From an uncultured Acetatifactor sp. (GTDB lineage Bacteria > Bacillota > Clostridia > Lachnospirales > Lachnospiraceae), in the NCBI GenBank assembly GCA_944383825.1, contig CALWRA010000016.1, positions 1-61,353 of the forward strand: DNA of 61,353 nt, read 5' to 3'. The notes below the pieces were generated by a model, which saw only the letters and a list, made by a program, of their open reading frames with translations, searched no databases and was not told the origin of the DNA. Position numbers and translations under genes: made by a program. Below, piece after piece: positions 53,907-61,353 of the stretch (position 1 is the stretch's first letter; every line of letters starts with the position of its first letter).

Positions 53907-54695
53907 CTATCTGCCCTCCAGGGCATTTTTCTCCGAAATCTCAATCAGCTTTATCTCATTGCGCATGGCTTCCTTAAAAACACTAACAAAATTCTCCTGA
54001 GCAGTATACAGACAATTATCCGCTGCAGTCCCCCGTACCTCTCCGGTCAACACAAAGGCGGAATCAATAATCAACCGAATCTGTCCTTTCCGTTTCGGCT
54101 CATCCTGTGCATTCTCCTCCGGCAAAAAACTGCCCGCTGGGGAAAGAGTGCGGTAAAAAGTAAATTTTTTACATGCAAAAGCCCCTGCAAGTCCGTCCGG
54201 AACCTTATCAGAAATAAGCACTACCTTAATGCGCCTTTCCATCAGTCTTAGAAGCTCCGTCTCCCAGCGCTCCAAAAAACTCCCATCCCCGGCAAAATAA
54301 ATTCTCTTGGACGCTTCAGAAAGCATGTGATATATTTTATCGTAAATGTGCCTGTAGCCTGTAATCGTTATATACCCTTCCGCAGACTGTCTCAGGGAAG
54401 GTACATTGTGCAGCAGTTCGTCTTTCTGACGCTTCAGATAACGGATGCGGTTATCGCAGAACTCCGCCAGCTCCACCGCAAGATATTTGGTCACCGTTCC
54501 CTCCAGCATATAAGCCGCTCCATGATCCGTCAGAGAAGCCAGTCCATTATATACATTGGATCGCGAAATTCCTGTAAGCTTGGCCGCCTCATATCCTGTC
54601 AAGGCTCCGTTCTGCAGTAAACACAGGTAAATCACGGCCTCCTGCCGCCCCAGCCCAAAAGCTGAAAGCTTTTCAGCAAGTATCGCCTGCTCCAT
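53907..54695 (-). CDS. TrmB-family transcriptional regulator
   Basis: 262 residues: N-terminal winged helix (LGRQEAVIYLCLLQNGALTG, KLTGISRSNVYNGLASLTDHG), a short coiled coil (near 75-95), and a phospholipase-D-like effector domain (YDKIYHMLSEASKRIYFAGDG; VLISDKVPDG) of the type that binds small ligands in TrmB/TrmBL proteins. Preceded by a consensus promoter overlapping a palindrome (54738-54749), fitting autoregulation. First gene of a three-gene operon with lysA and the LD-carboxypeptidase. Confidence 0.88.
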   Translation of the reverse strand: MEQAILAEKLSAFGLGRQEAVIYLCLLQNGALTGYEAAKLTGISRSNVYNGLASLTDHGAAYMLEGTVTKYLAVELAEFCDNRIRYLKRQKDELLHNVPSLRQSAEGYITITGYRHIYDKIYHMLSEASKRIYFAGDGSFLERWETELLRLMERRIKVVLISDKVPDGLAGAFACKKFTFYRTLSPAGSFLPEENAQDEPKRKGQIRLIIDSAFVLTGEVRGTAADNCLYTAQENFVSVFKEAMRNEIKLIEISEKNALEGR

Positions 54696-54737
54696 CCCTT
54701 CACCGCCTCTCCATTTCGCCGCTCTCTTTAGTAGTTT

Positions 54738-54777
54738 TATTCAGGAATACTATAGTGAAATTTTTGCCCTTTGTCAA
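54738..54777 (-). promoter_or_regulatory. Promoter and candidate operator of the TrmB-lysA operon
   Basis: The minus strand reads TTGACA (54772-54777), 17 bases, TATAGT (54749-54754). Immediately downstream, touching the -10, is the palindrome TATTC-CT-GAATA (54738-54749), flanked by TAGT on one side and ACTA on the other. A repressor bound there would block the promoter. Confidence 0.7.
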
Positions 54778-54825
54778 CATCTTCCGAAAATATTCGCCTG
54801 AATGGCATTATTTTCCCATCTGTGT

Positions 54826-54860
54826 CAAAGAGCTCTCAAGCCGTTCAGTAAAAGAGCTCT
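54826..54860 (-). other. AGAGCTCT inverted pair downstream of ung
   Basis: AGAGCTCT occurs at about 54827 and 54853; being self-complementary, the copies can pair to an 8-bp stem. With the next hairpin (54872-54901) it forms a tandem hairpin between ung and the TrmB promoter. No other feature is visible in 54780-54943. Confidence 0.4.
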
Positions 54861-54871
54861 GGACTGAAATA

Positions 54872-54901
54872 GGCTGCGGCAGTATAAATTGTGCCGCAGC
54901 C
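54872..54901 (-). terminator. Terminator downstream of ung
   Basis: A 10-bp perfect GC-rich stem (GGCTGCGGCA and complement), 10-base loop, followed on the minus strand by TATTTC; strong stem but short U-run. Confidence 0.6.
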
Positions 54902-54943
54902 CTGGTTATGGATCATATTCAGTAATAAGTGCAGATACCAGCC

Positions 54944-55618
54944 TCATACGTTCTCAATCTGCCAATCGATGGGCTCCACACCGTTTTCCTTCAGAAATTG
55001 ATTGGTTTTGCTGAACGGCCGGCTGCCAAAAAAACCTCTGTAAGCAGAGAGAGGGCTCGGGTGCGGTGCTTCCAGAATCAAATGTCTGGGGTTGTTCAGC
55101 ATACTCTTTTTCATCTGGGCAGGCTTTCCCCACAAAATGAAAACAATGGGGCGCTCCTGCTTATTCAGAGCCCGTATAGCTACGTCGGTAAATTCCTCCC
55201 ATCCCTTTCCTCGGTGAGAGTTGGCCATATGAGCCCTCACAGTCAGAACAGTATTAAGCAACATCACTCCCTGACTGGCCCATTTTATCAAGTAACCATT
55301 ATTTGGAACGTAACACCCCAAATCATCGTGAAGCTCCTGATATATATTTACCAGGGAAGGGGGAATCTCCACATCCGGCTTCACTGAAAAACAAAGTCCG
55401 TGGGCCTGTCCCACATTATGATAGGGATCCTGCCCTATAATGACCACTTTTACCTGGCTCAAAGGGGTCAGGTGAAATGCATTGAAAATATCATCCGCAG
55501 GCGGAAACACCTGAGCCGTATTATACTCCTCCTTCACAAATTCATACAGCGTTTTATAATAAGGCTTGCGAAATTCTGCTCCCAATTCCTGCAGCCAGTC
55601 ATTGTCAATCATACTCAT
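54944..55618 (-). CDS. ung: Uracil-DNA glycosylase (family 1)
   Basis: Removes uracil from DNA. 224 residues: catalytic water-activating loop VIIGQDPYHNVGQAHGLCFSV near 60, LLNTVLTVR, and the minor-groove loop APHPSPLSAYRGFFGSRPFS. ATG 55618 has AGG 7 bases upstream in AGGTATAAAT; GGAGG lies a little further. 20 bases after hisF, probably in the same transcript. Confidence 0.97.
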   Translation of the reverse strand: MSMIDNDWLQELGAEFRKPYYKTLYEFVKEEYNTAQVFPPADDIFNAFHLTPLSQVKVVIIGQDPYHNVGQAHGLCFSVKPDVEIPPSLVNIYQELHDDLGCYVPNNGYLIKWASQGVMLLNTVLTVRAHMANSHRGKGWEEFTDVAIRALNKQERPIVFILWGKPAQMKKSMLNNPRHLILEAPHPSPLSAYRGFFGSRPFSKTNQFLKENGVEPIDWQIENV

Positions 55619-55638
55619 ATTTATACCTGCCTCCGGTC

Positions 55639-56397
55639 CTACAAACGGACACTGACGCCTTTCTCTTTTAAGTATTCTTTTACCTGCCGGATTTCCAGCT
55701 CCTTATAGTGAAACAGGGAAGCTGCCAGAACCGCTTCCGCCTTGGCATCATGAAGCGCCTCATAAAAATGCTCCATTTTCCCCGCTCCCCCCGACGCAAT
55801 CACCGGGATTTTTACGGCTTCTGTCACAGCACGGGTCAGCTCCAAATCATAGCCCTCCCTGGTGCCATCCCCATCCATGCTGGTAAGGAGAATTTCTCCC
55901 GCTCCCAGAGCTTCGGCCTTCGCCGCCCATTCCACGGCATCCATCTCCATGTCCACGCGGCCCCCGTTTTTATAAATATTCCAGCCGCCGCCCTCTCTCC
56001 GTTTTGCGTCTATTGCTACCACAACGCATTGACTGCCAAATTTATCCGCTGCGTCGCTGATCAGCCGCGGGTTCATAATGGCAGCGGAATTGACTGAAAT
56101 TTTATCTGCGCCTTCCCTCAGAATTTCTCTGAAGTCATCCACCGTACGAATCCCGCCGCCTACTGTAAATGGAATAAACACCTGGGAGGCCACGCTTCTG
56201 ACCCAGGAAAGCTGTGTAGCTCTGCTATCGGCAGATGCGGTAATATCGAGAAAAACCAGTTCATCCGCCCCGGCTTTGTCGTATTGTGCGGCTACCTCTG
56301 CAGGGTCTCCCGCATCCCGAAAATTTACAAAGTTTACGCCTTTTACTACTCTCCCATCCTTAACGTCCAGACAAGGGATAATTCTTTTTGTGTGCAT
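55639..56397 (-). CDS. hisF: Imidazole glycerol phosphate synthase, cyclase subunit
   Basis: With HisH makes imidazole glycerol phosphate and AICAR from PRFAR. 252 residues: [18 protein letters not shown] with catalytic Asp near 11, [22 protein letters not shown] near 77, catalytic Asp in [15 protein letters not shown] near 174, and [14 protein letters not shown] 56397 gives the canonical start; the upstream frame extension is discarded. It follows hisH by 13 bases; the rest of the histidine pathway is absent from the window. Confidence 0.96.
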   Translation of the reverse strand: MHTKRIIPCLDVKDGRVVKGVNFVNFRDAGDPAEVAAQYDKAGADELVFLDITASADSRATQLSWVRSVASQVFIPFTVGGGIRTVDDFREILREGADKISVNSAAIMNPRLISDAADKFGSQCVVVAIDAKRREGGGWNIYKNGGRVDMEMDAVEWAAKAEALGAGEILLTSMDGDGTREGYDLELTRAVTEAVKIPVIASGGAGKMEHFYEALHDAKAEAVLAASLFHYKELEIRQVKEYLKEKGVSVRL

Positions 56398-56410
56398 CGT
56401 TTTCTCACAA

Positions 56411-57028
56411 TCAACCTGTTTTCGTAATGTCAATAAAGTTTTTCAGAATTTTCAAACCTGTTTCCGAGCTTTTTTCCGGATGAAACTGGCATCCAAAAAC
56501 ATTCCCTCTTTCTACAGATGCGTGAAAGCAAATTCCATATTCCGTTTCCGCCGTCACAACATTCTTATTCGCTGATTTCAAATAATAGGAATGTACAAAG
56601 TAAACATAAGCATTCTGGGAAATTCCCTGAAACAGGCGGCCGCTCCTGGGATACCGCAGGCTGTTCCACCCGATATGCGGAACTTTAAGCCCCCTCTCTT
56701 CCGGAAACCGGAGTATCTCTCCCTCCAAAAGGCAGAGCCCTTCCACACCCGGACTCTCCTCACTTCCTTCAAACAGAAGCTGCATACCCAGACATATGCC
56801 CAAAAAGGGGATTCCTTCAGAAGCACATCGGCGTATCGTATCCGTGAGACCATAAGAATGCAGCTTTTCCATGGCATCTCCAAAAGCGCCTACTCCAGGA
56901 AGAATTACGCCATCCGATTTTAAAATAGCTTTCTTATCTCTCGTGACTTCCGGTTCTTCTCCCAAATAGTGTAATGCCTTTTCCACGCTCCTGATGTTGC
57001 CGGCATCGTAATCGATTACTGCTATCAT
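56411..57028 (-). CDS. hisH: Imidazole glycerol phosphate synthase, glutaminase subunit
   Basis: Class I glutamine amidotransferase that feeds ammonia to HisF. 205 residues: [29 protein letters not shown], nucleophile Cys in [17 protein letters not shown] near 79, and His/Glu in [14 protein letters not shown] near 182. AGGAG precedes ATG 57028. Directly downstream of an unrelated membrane protein gene (11 bases). Confidence 0.96.
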   Translation of the reverse strand: MIAVIDYDAGNIRSVEKALHYLGEEPEVTRDKKAILKSDGVILPGVGAFGDAMEKLHSYGLTDTIRRCASEGIPFLGICLGMQLLFEGSEESPGVEGLCLLEGEILRFPEERGLKVPHIGWNSLRYPRSGRLFQGISQNAYVYFVHSYYLKSANKNVVTAETEYGICFHASVERGNVFGCQFHPEKSSETGLKILKNFIDITKTG

Positions 57029-57039
57029 ACCGTCTCCTG

Positions 57040-58656
57040 TTAAGCAAGATTATCCACAAAACTTTCCTGGAAAAGCTCCGTTTCCTCGGGAAGCTCGTCA
57101 GGCAGGGGTTCGGCTGCCGCCTCCTCCTCGGCCAACTGATTCTGCTGCGTTTTCCATTCTTCGTAATCGGTTCCCTGAGCAACAGCCGTCACAATGATTG
57201 TATATTCCACATCGCCCGGCACAGCTGCAATCTCCTGTACCTGATCCTGGGTTAAATTATATTTCTCCGAAAGAATCCTCAGAATCTCTGCATATTCTGC
57301 CTGAACCTCACTCCCCGCATTCCATTGCTGGGCGGTTTCATACAGGGATGGATAGTCGCTTACAGACTGTATCAGGCTGTCCAAAGCCTCCACCTCTGCC
57401 CCCTCTTCCACGAGCAGTTCGTACTCTCTGATCCACAGGCGTATTCTCAAAATACTTTCCGATTTTCCAAACATTACCTGCTCGCTCTCATTCAGCACCT
57501 TACCGAAAAGGTTTTGATAACAAGTCTGATAATCACCCTCATAGTAAGCTGCTCTGCCCTCTCTTTTTACCGCATAATCCCCGGAAACAGAGGCAAGAAT
57601 AATGATAGAAAGCCCCAGTGACACACAAACCAGTGAAACAAGAAGAATGTGTTTTCTTGAAAGCTTCTTTCCTGGCGTTTCCCACCCCTCTTCAAAGGAA
57701 GAAGCTGCTTTTGCAGGGTTGCTCTTGGTTTTTTTCAAGGCTCTTCTCCTGCCCGCTCTGGCGCTTTCCCCTTCACCGGAAGTCTTTTTGCTTTTCCTGG
57801 ATGATTTTTTATTCTTCTTTTCCTTATCCATCTCCTTAAGAATCTTTTTATTCTCCTGAGACAGCTTTATACCTTCACTCTCTTCCTCTTCTTCCGTAAA
57901 GAAATCCAATATCCTGGAAAAAAATCCCTTATGGGCACGGTCATTTCCATCTCCATGAAGCTGATCAAGGTCCGGCATATCCGCTATGTCATGGCGGACA
58001 TAGGAGAGATCATCCATATCCAAAGAATCATCACTGGAATCCCCGGAAGATAAATCATCCTCTTCAGCTGCGCTTTCGTAGCGCTCTTCAGTTTCCAACA
58101 GCGCCTCAGCTTTATGAGCCTTTTTTGCTCTCTTTGCTTCCTTTGCCGCCTTTCTCTGCTCTTTTCTTGCTTCCCTGGCAGCTTTCTTGGCTTCGTTTTG
58201 AGCCTTGCGGTCTTTCCGGTCTCCATCGTCCTCATTTTGCGGAGCCTCTGCCTGATAGTCCAAAGAATCCGAGTCCTTCTCTACCATCTCCTGACGATCG
58301 GATTTCTGCAGCAAATCATGAATTTCCTGCAAATCTCTGTCATCTGACTGCTGCAGCAAATCCATAATATCATCCTGCTCAGATTCTGATTTATGATCCG
58401 TGCTCTGCTTTTTCTGATTTCTTTCTTCCAAAAGACGTTCAATTTCCTCCTGGGACATGTCCTGCAGATCGTCTATCTCCGGAGACATCTCTTTATCCTT
58501 TGCTTCATCTGATACAGATCTCAGCAAATCCTCTATATCGCTCATATCCGTCCGGGACTCCGCTTTTCCTTCGTTCTCCCCAACAGTATATACGTCCGTA
58601 TCCTTATGGTTCAAGTCTTTTAGCAGACTGTCCAGATAATCTTCTTGTGAAGCCAT
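57040..58656 (-). CDS. Unrecognised charged single-pass membrane protein with repeated DLL motifs
   Basis: 538 residues that I do not assign to a family. The first ~330 residues are highly charged and disordered or coiled-coil (KKAAREARKEQRKAAKEAKR near 165), and carry a short motif three times: SDIEDLLRSVSD, DDIMDLLQQSDD and QEIHDLLQKSDR. A basic stretch (SRKSKKTSGE... and AGRRRALKKTKS) precedes one membrane helix (HILLVSLVCVSLGLSIIILA, about 348-367). The ~170 residues outside are acidic and helical, without cysteines, ending DELPEETELFQESFVDNL. The cytoplasmic part being N-terminal means a type II orientation. ATG 58656 has AGAGG upstream. It lies between the Sir2-like gene and hisH. Confidence 0.75.
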   Translation of the reverse strand: MASQEDYLDSLLKDLNHKDTDVYTVGENEGKAESRTDMSDIEDLLRSVSDEAKDKEMSPEIDDLQDMSQEEIERLLEERNQKKQSTDHKSESEQDDIMDLLQQSDDRDLQEIHDLLQKSDRQEMVEKDSDSLDYQAEAPQNEDDGDRKDRKAQNEAKKAAREARKEQRKAAKEAKRAKKAHKAEALLETEERYESAAEEDDLSSGDSSDDSLDMDDLSYVRHDIADMPDLDQLHGDGNDRAHKGFFSRILDFFTEEEEESEGIKLSQENKKILKEMDKEKKNKKSSRKSKKTSGEGESARAGRRRALKKTKSNPAKAASSFEEGWETPGKKLSRKHILLVSLVCVSLGLSIIILASVSGDYAVKREGRAAYYEGDYQTCYQNLFGKVLNESEQVMFGKSESILRIRLWIREYELLVEEGAEVEALDSLIQSVSDYPSLYETAQQWNAGSEVQAEYAEILRILSEKYNLTQDQVQEIAAVPGDVEYTIIVTAVAQGTDYEEWKTQQNQLAEEEAAAEPLPDELPEETELFQESFVDNLA

Positions 58657-58703
58657 AATATTACCTCTGCTTTCTCGTTGTATATTTCGTTTTTTATAGT
58701 TTA

Positions 58704-59504
58704 TCACAGGTGAAGCAGCCAATCAATCGCATTCTTTGAAATTGAATAGGCTTTTCCTCCCAATTCTTCTGACAGCTGATACAGCTTCTCATTGACACGG
58801 TATAGCTCCGACTTCTTCTGAAAAAAAGCTATCTTCTCGAAAGGCCAGCGTATCACAGAGGGAAACTGCATTCCTACTCCCAGCTCCAGTATCAGCAAAT
58901 TTCTGTTCAGAGTTCCCTGAAGCCATTTTGTATAGCGCTGCCAACTTTCAAGGTATCCGTTTTCATTATAGTTTTGAGCATAAATATTATTCAATATGAA
59001 AGGTTTTCCACAGTGAGGACAGACTCCCAAACTGCCCTCAATCCATTTTGGAAACTCCTTTGCCTTGTCTGCAGCCTGTTTCGATTCTTCAAAATATTGC
59101 GTAAGCGTATCTTTATCCTTTTCTGTCACTTCTGGAAGCACATCGCTGCATCCTCCGGAACATTGCTTTTTATTTTCTGAACCGCATGGCGTGGTAAGCC
59201 TATGCTCCTTCCATGGAACCAGTGCAACAGCTTCATTCACAGCCACTGAAACTACAAAATAATTCTTATCAGACAGCCTCTCTGCCAACATACATAAGCC
59301 TTGGTACGCCCTGCTGTCATTGCCTCCAGACCAAAAACTGTTAAGTGCAGGAAGCATCCAAGCATTTCCGGAGGCCATGAGGCTCTCCCGTATTTCCTGA
59401 TAAGCTTTCTTTTCCGGCGCATGTTTCAAATCACTGAATTCCTCTCCAATGCCCACAAGCACCAGATCTGCCTGTTTTATCTTATCACAGATCCAATTTT
59501 CCAT
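58704..59504 (-). CDS. Sir2-like (sirtuin-fold) protein, probably catalytically altered
   Basis: About 266 residues resembling the NAD-binding sirtuin fold: QADLVLVGIGEEFSDLK in place of the GAGxS loop, a zinc-like set (TTPCGSENKKQCSGGC and VCPHCGKPF), and near the C-terminus NLLILELGVGMQFPSVIRWP in place of the GTSL loop, followed by YRVNEKLYQL. The usual catalytic His before the zinc motif is not evident (VSVAVNEAVALVPWKEHRLTTPCG has one His). It may bind NAD without deacetylating. The start is uncertain (ATG 59504 with GGGGAG; ATG 59516 or TTG 59525 possible). First of a string leading to hisH-hisF-ung. Confidence 0.7.
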   Translation of the reverse strand: MENWICDKIKQADLVLVGIGEEFSDLKHAPEKKAYQEIRESLMASGNAWMLPALNSFWSGGNDSRAYQGLCMLAERLSDKNYFVVSVAVNEAVALVPWKEHRLTTPCGSENKKQCSGGCSDVLPEVTEKDKDTLTQYFEESKQAADKAKEFPKWIEGSLGVCPHCGKPFILNNIYAQNYNENGYLESWQRYTKWLQGTLNRNLLILELGVGMQFPSVIRWPFEKIAFFQKKSELYRVNEKLYQLSEELGGKAYSISKNAIDWLLHL

Positions 59505-59586
59505 TTCACTCCCCATTCCCGGCAACCTTTTCAGTTATTTGGAAATTGTCAAAACGGCTTTGAGTCTTTCCAATTCTCATATATTC

Positions 59587-59614
59587 AAAAAGCCGGGAAT
59601 ACTCCCAGCTTTTT
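59587..59614 (-). terminator. Terminator downstream of cheV
   Basis: A stem of about 12 bp (AAAAAGC-x-GGGA and complement, with one G-U) with a short loop, ending in CTTTTTG on the minus strand, six bases after the cheV stop. Confidence 0.8.
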
Positions 59615-59620
59615 GTGTCT

Positions 59621-60532
59621 TTAATTGTCCAAATGCCTATCCATAACAAGCTGATCAATTATTTTAACCAAATTACCAATCTCCGGTTTTGAGAGCTGGG
59701 CGTCAGCTCCCAGCGCCTCGCCCTTGCGCTTCATTTCTTCATTCACAAGAGACGAAAAAATTACAATCGGTATATCCGCAGTAATATCGTCAGATTTCAA
59801 AAGTTTTGTCAGTCTATGCCCATCCATTTCCGGCATCTCAATATCTGTAATCACACATCTGACATGGTCACTCAGCGTACCGTCCTCCTTACACTGCATT
59901 ATCACATCATAAGCCTGCTGTCCGTTTTCGGTATGTATCAAGTTATCATATCCGGCTGTTTTCAACGAATCTACAATCAGCTTATTAAGCAGCGGAGAGT
60001 CCTCGGCGATTAAAATAGGAACATTACTTCTTGTTCTGGGACCCAGCTCTGACAATTCAGATATTTTCAAACCGGTTTCCGGATTAATGTCACTGACAAT
60101 TTTTTCGAAGTCCAGTATGATAATCAGTTTTCCGTCTTTTTTAATAATTCCGGTAGCTACGCTTTCATCCGCCGTGGATATGGTGACATCCGGTTTAATA
60201 ATATCTCTCCACGATACCCTATGTATACCAAGTACGCTTTCAACATGGAATGCAATGTCCAGCTTATTGAAATTCGTTACAATAAACAAGCCCTTGGGTT
60301 CGGCTTCACCTCTACCAAGGCAATTCTTCAGGTCAATCGCCGTAATCATAGTATCACGAGGCATAAAAATCCCTTCAATGCTGGGATGTGAATTGGGAAC
60401 CGGAGTAACGGGCTGGTATGTAATAATCTCTCTGATTTTTGCTACGTTTATGCCATATGAATTGCCGGCCAAGGTAAACTCCAGGATTTCCAACTCATTT
60501 GTTCCATTTTCAAGTAATATTTTTGTATCCAT
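59621..60532 (-). CDS. cheV: Chemotaxis coupling protein CheV
   Basis: 303 residues: N-terminal CheW-like domain (LEFTLAGNSYGINVAKIREI, PSIEGIFMPRDTMITAIDL) and a C-terminal response-regulator domain with acidic pocket (LIAEDSPLLNKL), phospho-acceptor Asp in CVITDIEMPEMDGHRL and Lys in DAQLSKPEIGNL. It couples receptors to CheA and adapts the response. ATG 60532 has GAGGTGG upstream and an extended -10 promoter at 60595-60603. Alone, between terminators; no other che genes nearby. Confidence 0.94.
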   Translation of the reverse strand: MDTKILLENGTNELEILEFTLAGNSYGINVAKIREIITYQPVTPVPNSHPSIEGIFMPRDTMITAIDLKNCLGRGEAEPKGLFIVTNFNKLDIAFHVESVLGIHRVSWRDIIKPDVTISTADESVATGIIKKDGKLIIILDFEKIVSDINPETGLKISELSELGPRTRSNVPILIAEDSPLLNKLIVDSLKTAGYDNLIHTENGQQAYDVIMQCKEDGTLSDHVRCVITDIEMPEMDGHRLTKLLKSDDITADIPIVIFSSLVNEEMKRKGEALGADAQLSKPEIGNLVKIIDQLVMDRHLDN

Positions 60533-60594
60533 TTTTCCACCTCGTTGCTTTCCCCAATATCTTAAACTATTGAGACTTGTTTTCATATGAATAC

Positions 60595-60603
60595 ATTATA
60601 TCA
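60595..60603 (-). promoter_or_regulatory. Extended -10 promoter of cheV
   Basis: The minus strand reads TGATATAAT: perfect -10 TATAAT with TGn. The -35 is weak (TTTCTT). Leader of about 55 bases. Confidence 0.6.
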
Positions 60604-60664
60604 TATTTAACAGAAAAAGAAACATTAATCTAAAAATTTTCACCTTTTTTAAATTGAAAAGCTG

Positions 60665-61162
60665 CTATAAATCCGCTTTCTCCAAAGCAAGCAACATTTT
60701 CTTTTTATCAATACCGCCCGCGTACCCCGTTAAACTGCCGCGAGCCCCAACGACTCTATGACAGGGTACAATAATGGAAATTGCATTATGGCCTACAGCC
60801 CCGCCTACAGCCTGTGCAGACATATGTTTCACTCCTCTTTGTTCCGCAAGCCGTCTTGCAATTTCTCCATACGTCATAGTCTTTCCGTATGGTATCTCAC
60901 AGAGAATCTCCCACACCTCCCTCTGAAAATCCGTGCCTGTAAAGTGGAGAGGTACTGTGAAATTCGGGTTTTGACCCGAGAAATAAATGTCAAGCCAACT
61001 CTTCACAAGATCAAACAAGGGCAGCTCCTTTTCCTCATGCCCCCTGTCCAGATAAAGGGCAAAATATTTCTGCCCCTCAAACCACAACCCGGTTAAACCC
61101 AGTTCATCCGCCGCCAAAAAAACACCTCCCAACGGGGACTGATAGCGGCTTGTATACTGCAT
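60665..61162 (-). CDS. ogt: Methylated-DNA--[protein]-cysteine S-methyltransferase
   Basis: Repairs O6-methylguanine by transfer of the methyl to its own Cys. 165 residues: N-terminal SPLGGVFLAADELGLTGLWF, DNA-binding FQREVWEILCEIPYGKTMTYGEIA, and the active site VGHNAISIIVPCHRVVGARGSLTGYAGG with Cys in PCHR. ATG 61162 has AGGAGG 7 bases upstream. First gene downstream of the rRNA operon terminator; a weak 6-bp stem with TTTTT follows near 60636-60660. Confidence 0.95.
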   Translation of the reverse strand: MQYTSRYQSPLGGVFLAADELGLTGLWFEGQKYFALYLDRGHEEKELPLFDLVKSWLDIYFSGQNPNFTVPLHFTGTDFQREVWEILCEIPYGKTMTYGEIARRLAEQRGVKHMSAQAVGGAVGHNAISIIVPCHRVVGARGSLTGYAGGIDKKKMLLALEKADL

Positions 61163-61212
61163 ATAGCACCTCCTCTCCAAATGCCCTAAACTTGAAATAT
61201 GATTTTATGTAA

Positions 61213-61250
61213 CGAAAAAACGGGTAAAAAACAATCTGTCTTTTACTCGT
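61213..61250 (-). terminator. Terminator of the rRNA operon
   Basis: The minus strand has arms CGAGTAAAA and TTTTACCCG (one mismatch) at 61241-61249 and 61221-61229, followed by TTTTTTCG. It lies about 70 bases after the end of 23S rRNA. Confidence 0.65.
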
Positions 61251-61316
61251 TCTGCCAAAATCTATGATTCACCTCATACCCTCAAAACCGAACATTGAAC
61301 CTTCCTCTTCGCCTTC

Positions 61317-61353
61317 CTGGTTAAGGTCTCGGCCGATTAGTAGACGTCAGCTC
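61317..61353 (-). rRNA. rrl: 23S ribosomal RNA, 3-prime end (partial, runs off the window)
   Basis: The minus strand reads CTACTAATCGGCCGAGACC then TTAACC, the conserved 3-prime terminus of bacterial 23S rRNA that pairs with its 5-prime end. The rest of the gene is beyond the right edge. The exact end is placed by analogy to within a few bases. No 5S gene follows before the terminator. Confidence 0.88.

Noticed and set aside
54696..54760. Lysine riboswitch for the lysA operon
   Set aside because: The leader from the predicted start to the regulator ATG is only about 50 bases, far too short for the lysine aptamer.
55639..57028. Isolated hisH-hisF as a specialised non-histidine amidotransferase pair
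   Set aside because: Both proteins have canonical catalytic residues and motifs of histidine synthesis; scattered his genes are common in clostridia.
57040..59504. Sir2-like gene plus membrane protein as an anti-phage defence pair
   Set aside because: Sir2-like NADases occur in defence systems, but here the genes are in a core operon with hisH, hisF and ung, with no known defence partner or mobile element nearby; kept only as a weak possibility.
1..61353. CRISPR arrays, insertion sequences, prophage or attachment sites
   Set aside because: No regularly spaced repeats, transposase, integrase or tRNA-flanking direct repeats were seen; the tRNA-Leu is followed directly by its terminator.

Overview
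The window is a stretch of core chromosome from a low-to-mid GC Gram-positive anaerobe, most likely a Lachnospiraceae (Clostridium cluster XIVa) member. This rests on gene content and order: a Bacillus/Clostridium-type block running pta-ackA-DUF177-rpmF-plsX-acpP-rnc-smc-ftsY, then ylxM-ffh-rpsP-khpA-rimM-trmD-rplS, then lepB-rbgA-lepB-rnhB-ylqG-ylqH-yraN, together with DUF512-der-plsY-gpsA, the long clostridial-type PRPP synthetase, and strong AGGAGG ribosome binding sites throughout. Species cannot be fixed from what I can see. No phage, IS element, CRISPR array or obvious genomic island is present. Almost everything is on the minus strand, with the tail of a 23S rRNA gene at the right edge also on the minus strand, so replication probably runs right to left. 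The plus-strand genes are metF, prs, tmcAL and a tRNA-Leu(CAA).

Layout from left to right. 1-10.8 kb: metF (+) converges on a chemoreceptor; then gpsA, plsY, der and a PDZ/radical-SAM protein form a minus-strand operon; then a PiT phosphate transporter with its DUF47 partner, divergent from prs. 10.85-20.5 kb: one long minus-strand run from lepB through rbgA, a second lepB, rnhB, FliK-like, FlhB-like, yraN and pgeF to a two-component system whose kinase has a very large extracytoplasmic sensor. 20.7-24.1 kb: a MacB-like ABC transporter whose reading frame is split at a run of eight G/C bases. 24.3-41.4 kb: translation, protein-targeting, chromosome and fatty-acid genes ending in pta-ackA, interrupted by ilvA-yitT. 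41.7-51.2 kb: tmcAL, a DUF711/ACT pair, a metallo-beta-lactamase-fold protein, a long FtsA-like protein, coaE, polA and a zinc-finger anti-sigma-like protein. 51.2-61.4 kb: tRNA-Leu, an LD-carboxypeptidase/DAP-decarboxylase/TrmB-regulator operon, a Sir2-like gene with a charged membrane protein, hisH, hisF and ung, then cheV, ogt and the rRNA operon end.

How the genes relate: ffh/ftsY (SRP pathway) and two type I signal peptidases serve export; rpsP, rplS, rpmF, rbgA, der, rimM, khpA and rnc serve ribosome assembly and RNA processing; trmD and tmcAL modify tRNA; plsX, plsY, gpsA and acpP make phospholipid precursors; pta-ackA carry acetate/ATP overflow metabolism, with a perfect cre box in the intergenic region shared with tmcAL, whose enzyme family consumes acetate.

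The most unusual observations are a TrmD methyltransferase fused to a C-terminal GNAT acetyltransferase; the ABC transporter split at a G8 tract (slippage, phase variation or sequence error); a degenerate sirtuin-like gene beside an unrecognised charged membrane protein with repeated DLL motifs; a TrmB-lysA-LD-carboxypeptidase operon with a candidate auto-operator; and a short relic region with a GGGGACGG palindrome ahead of the radical-SAM gene. I did not find clear evidence for a wholly new multi-gene system.
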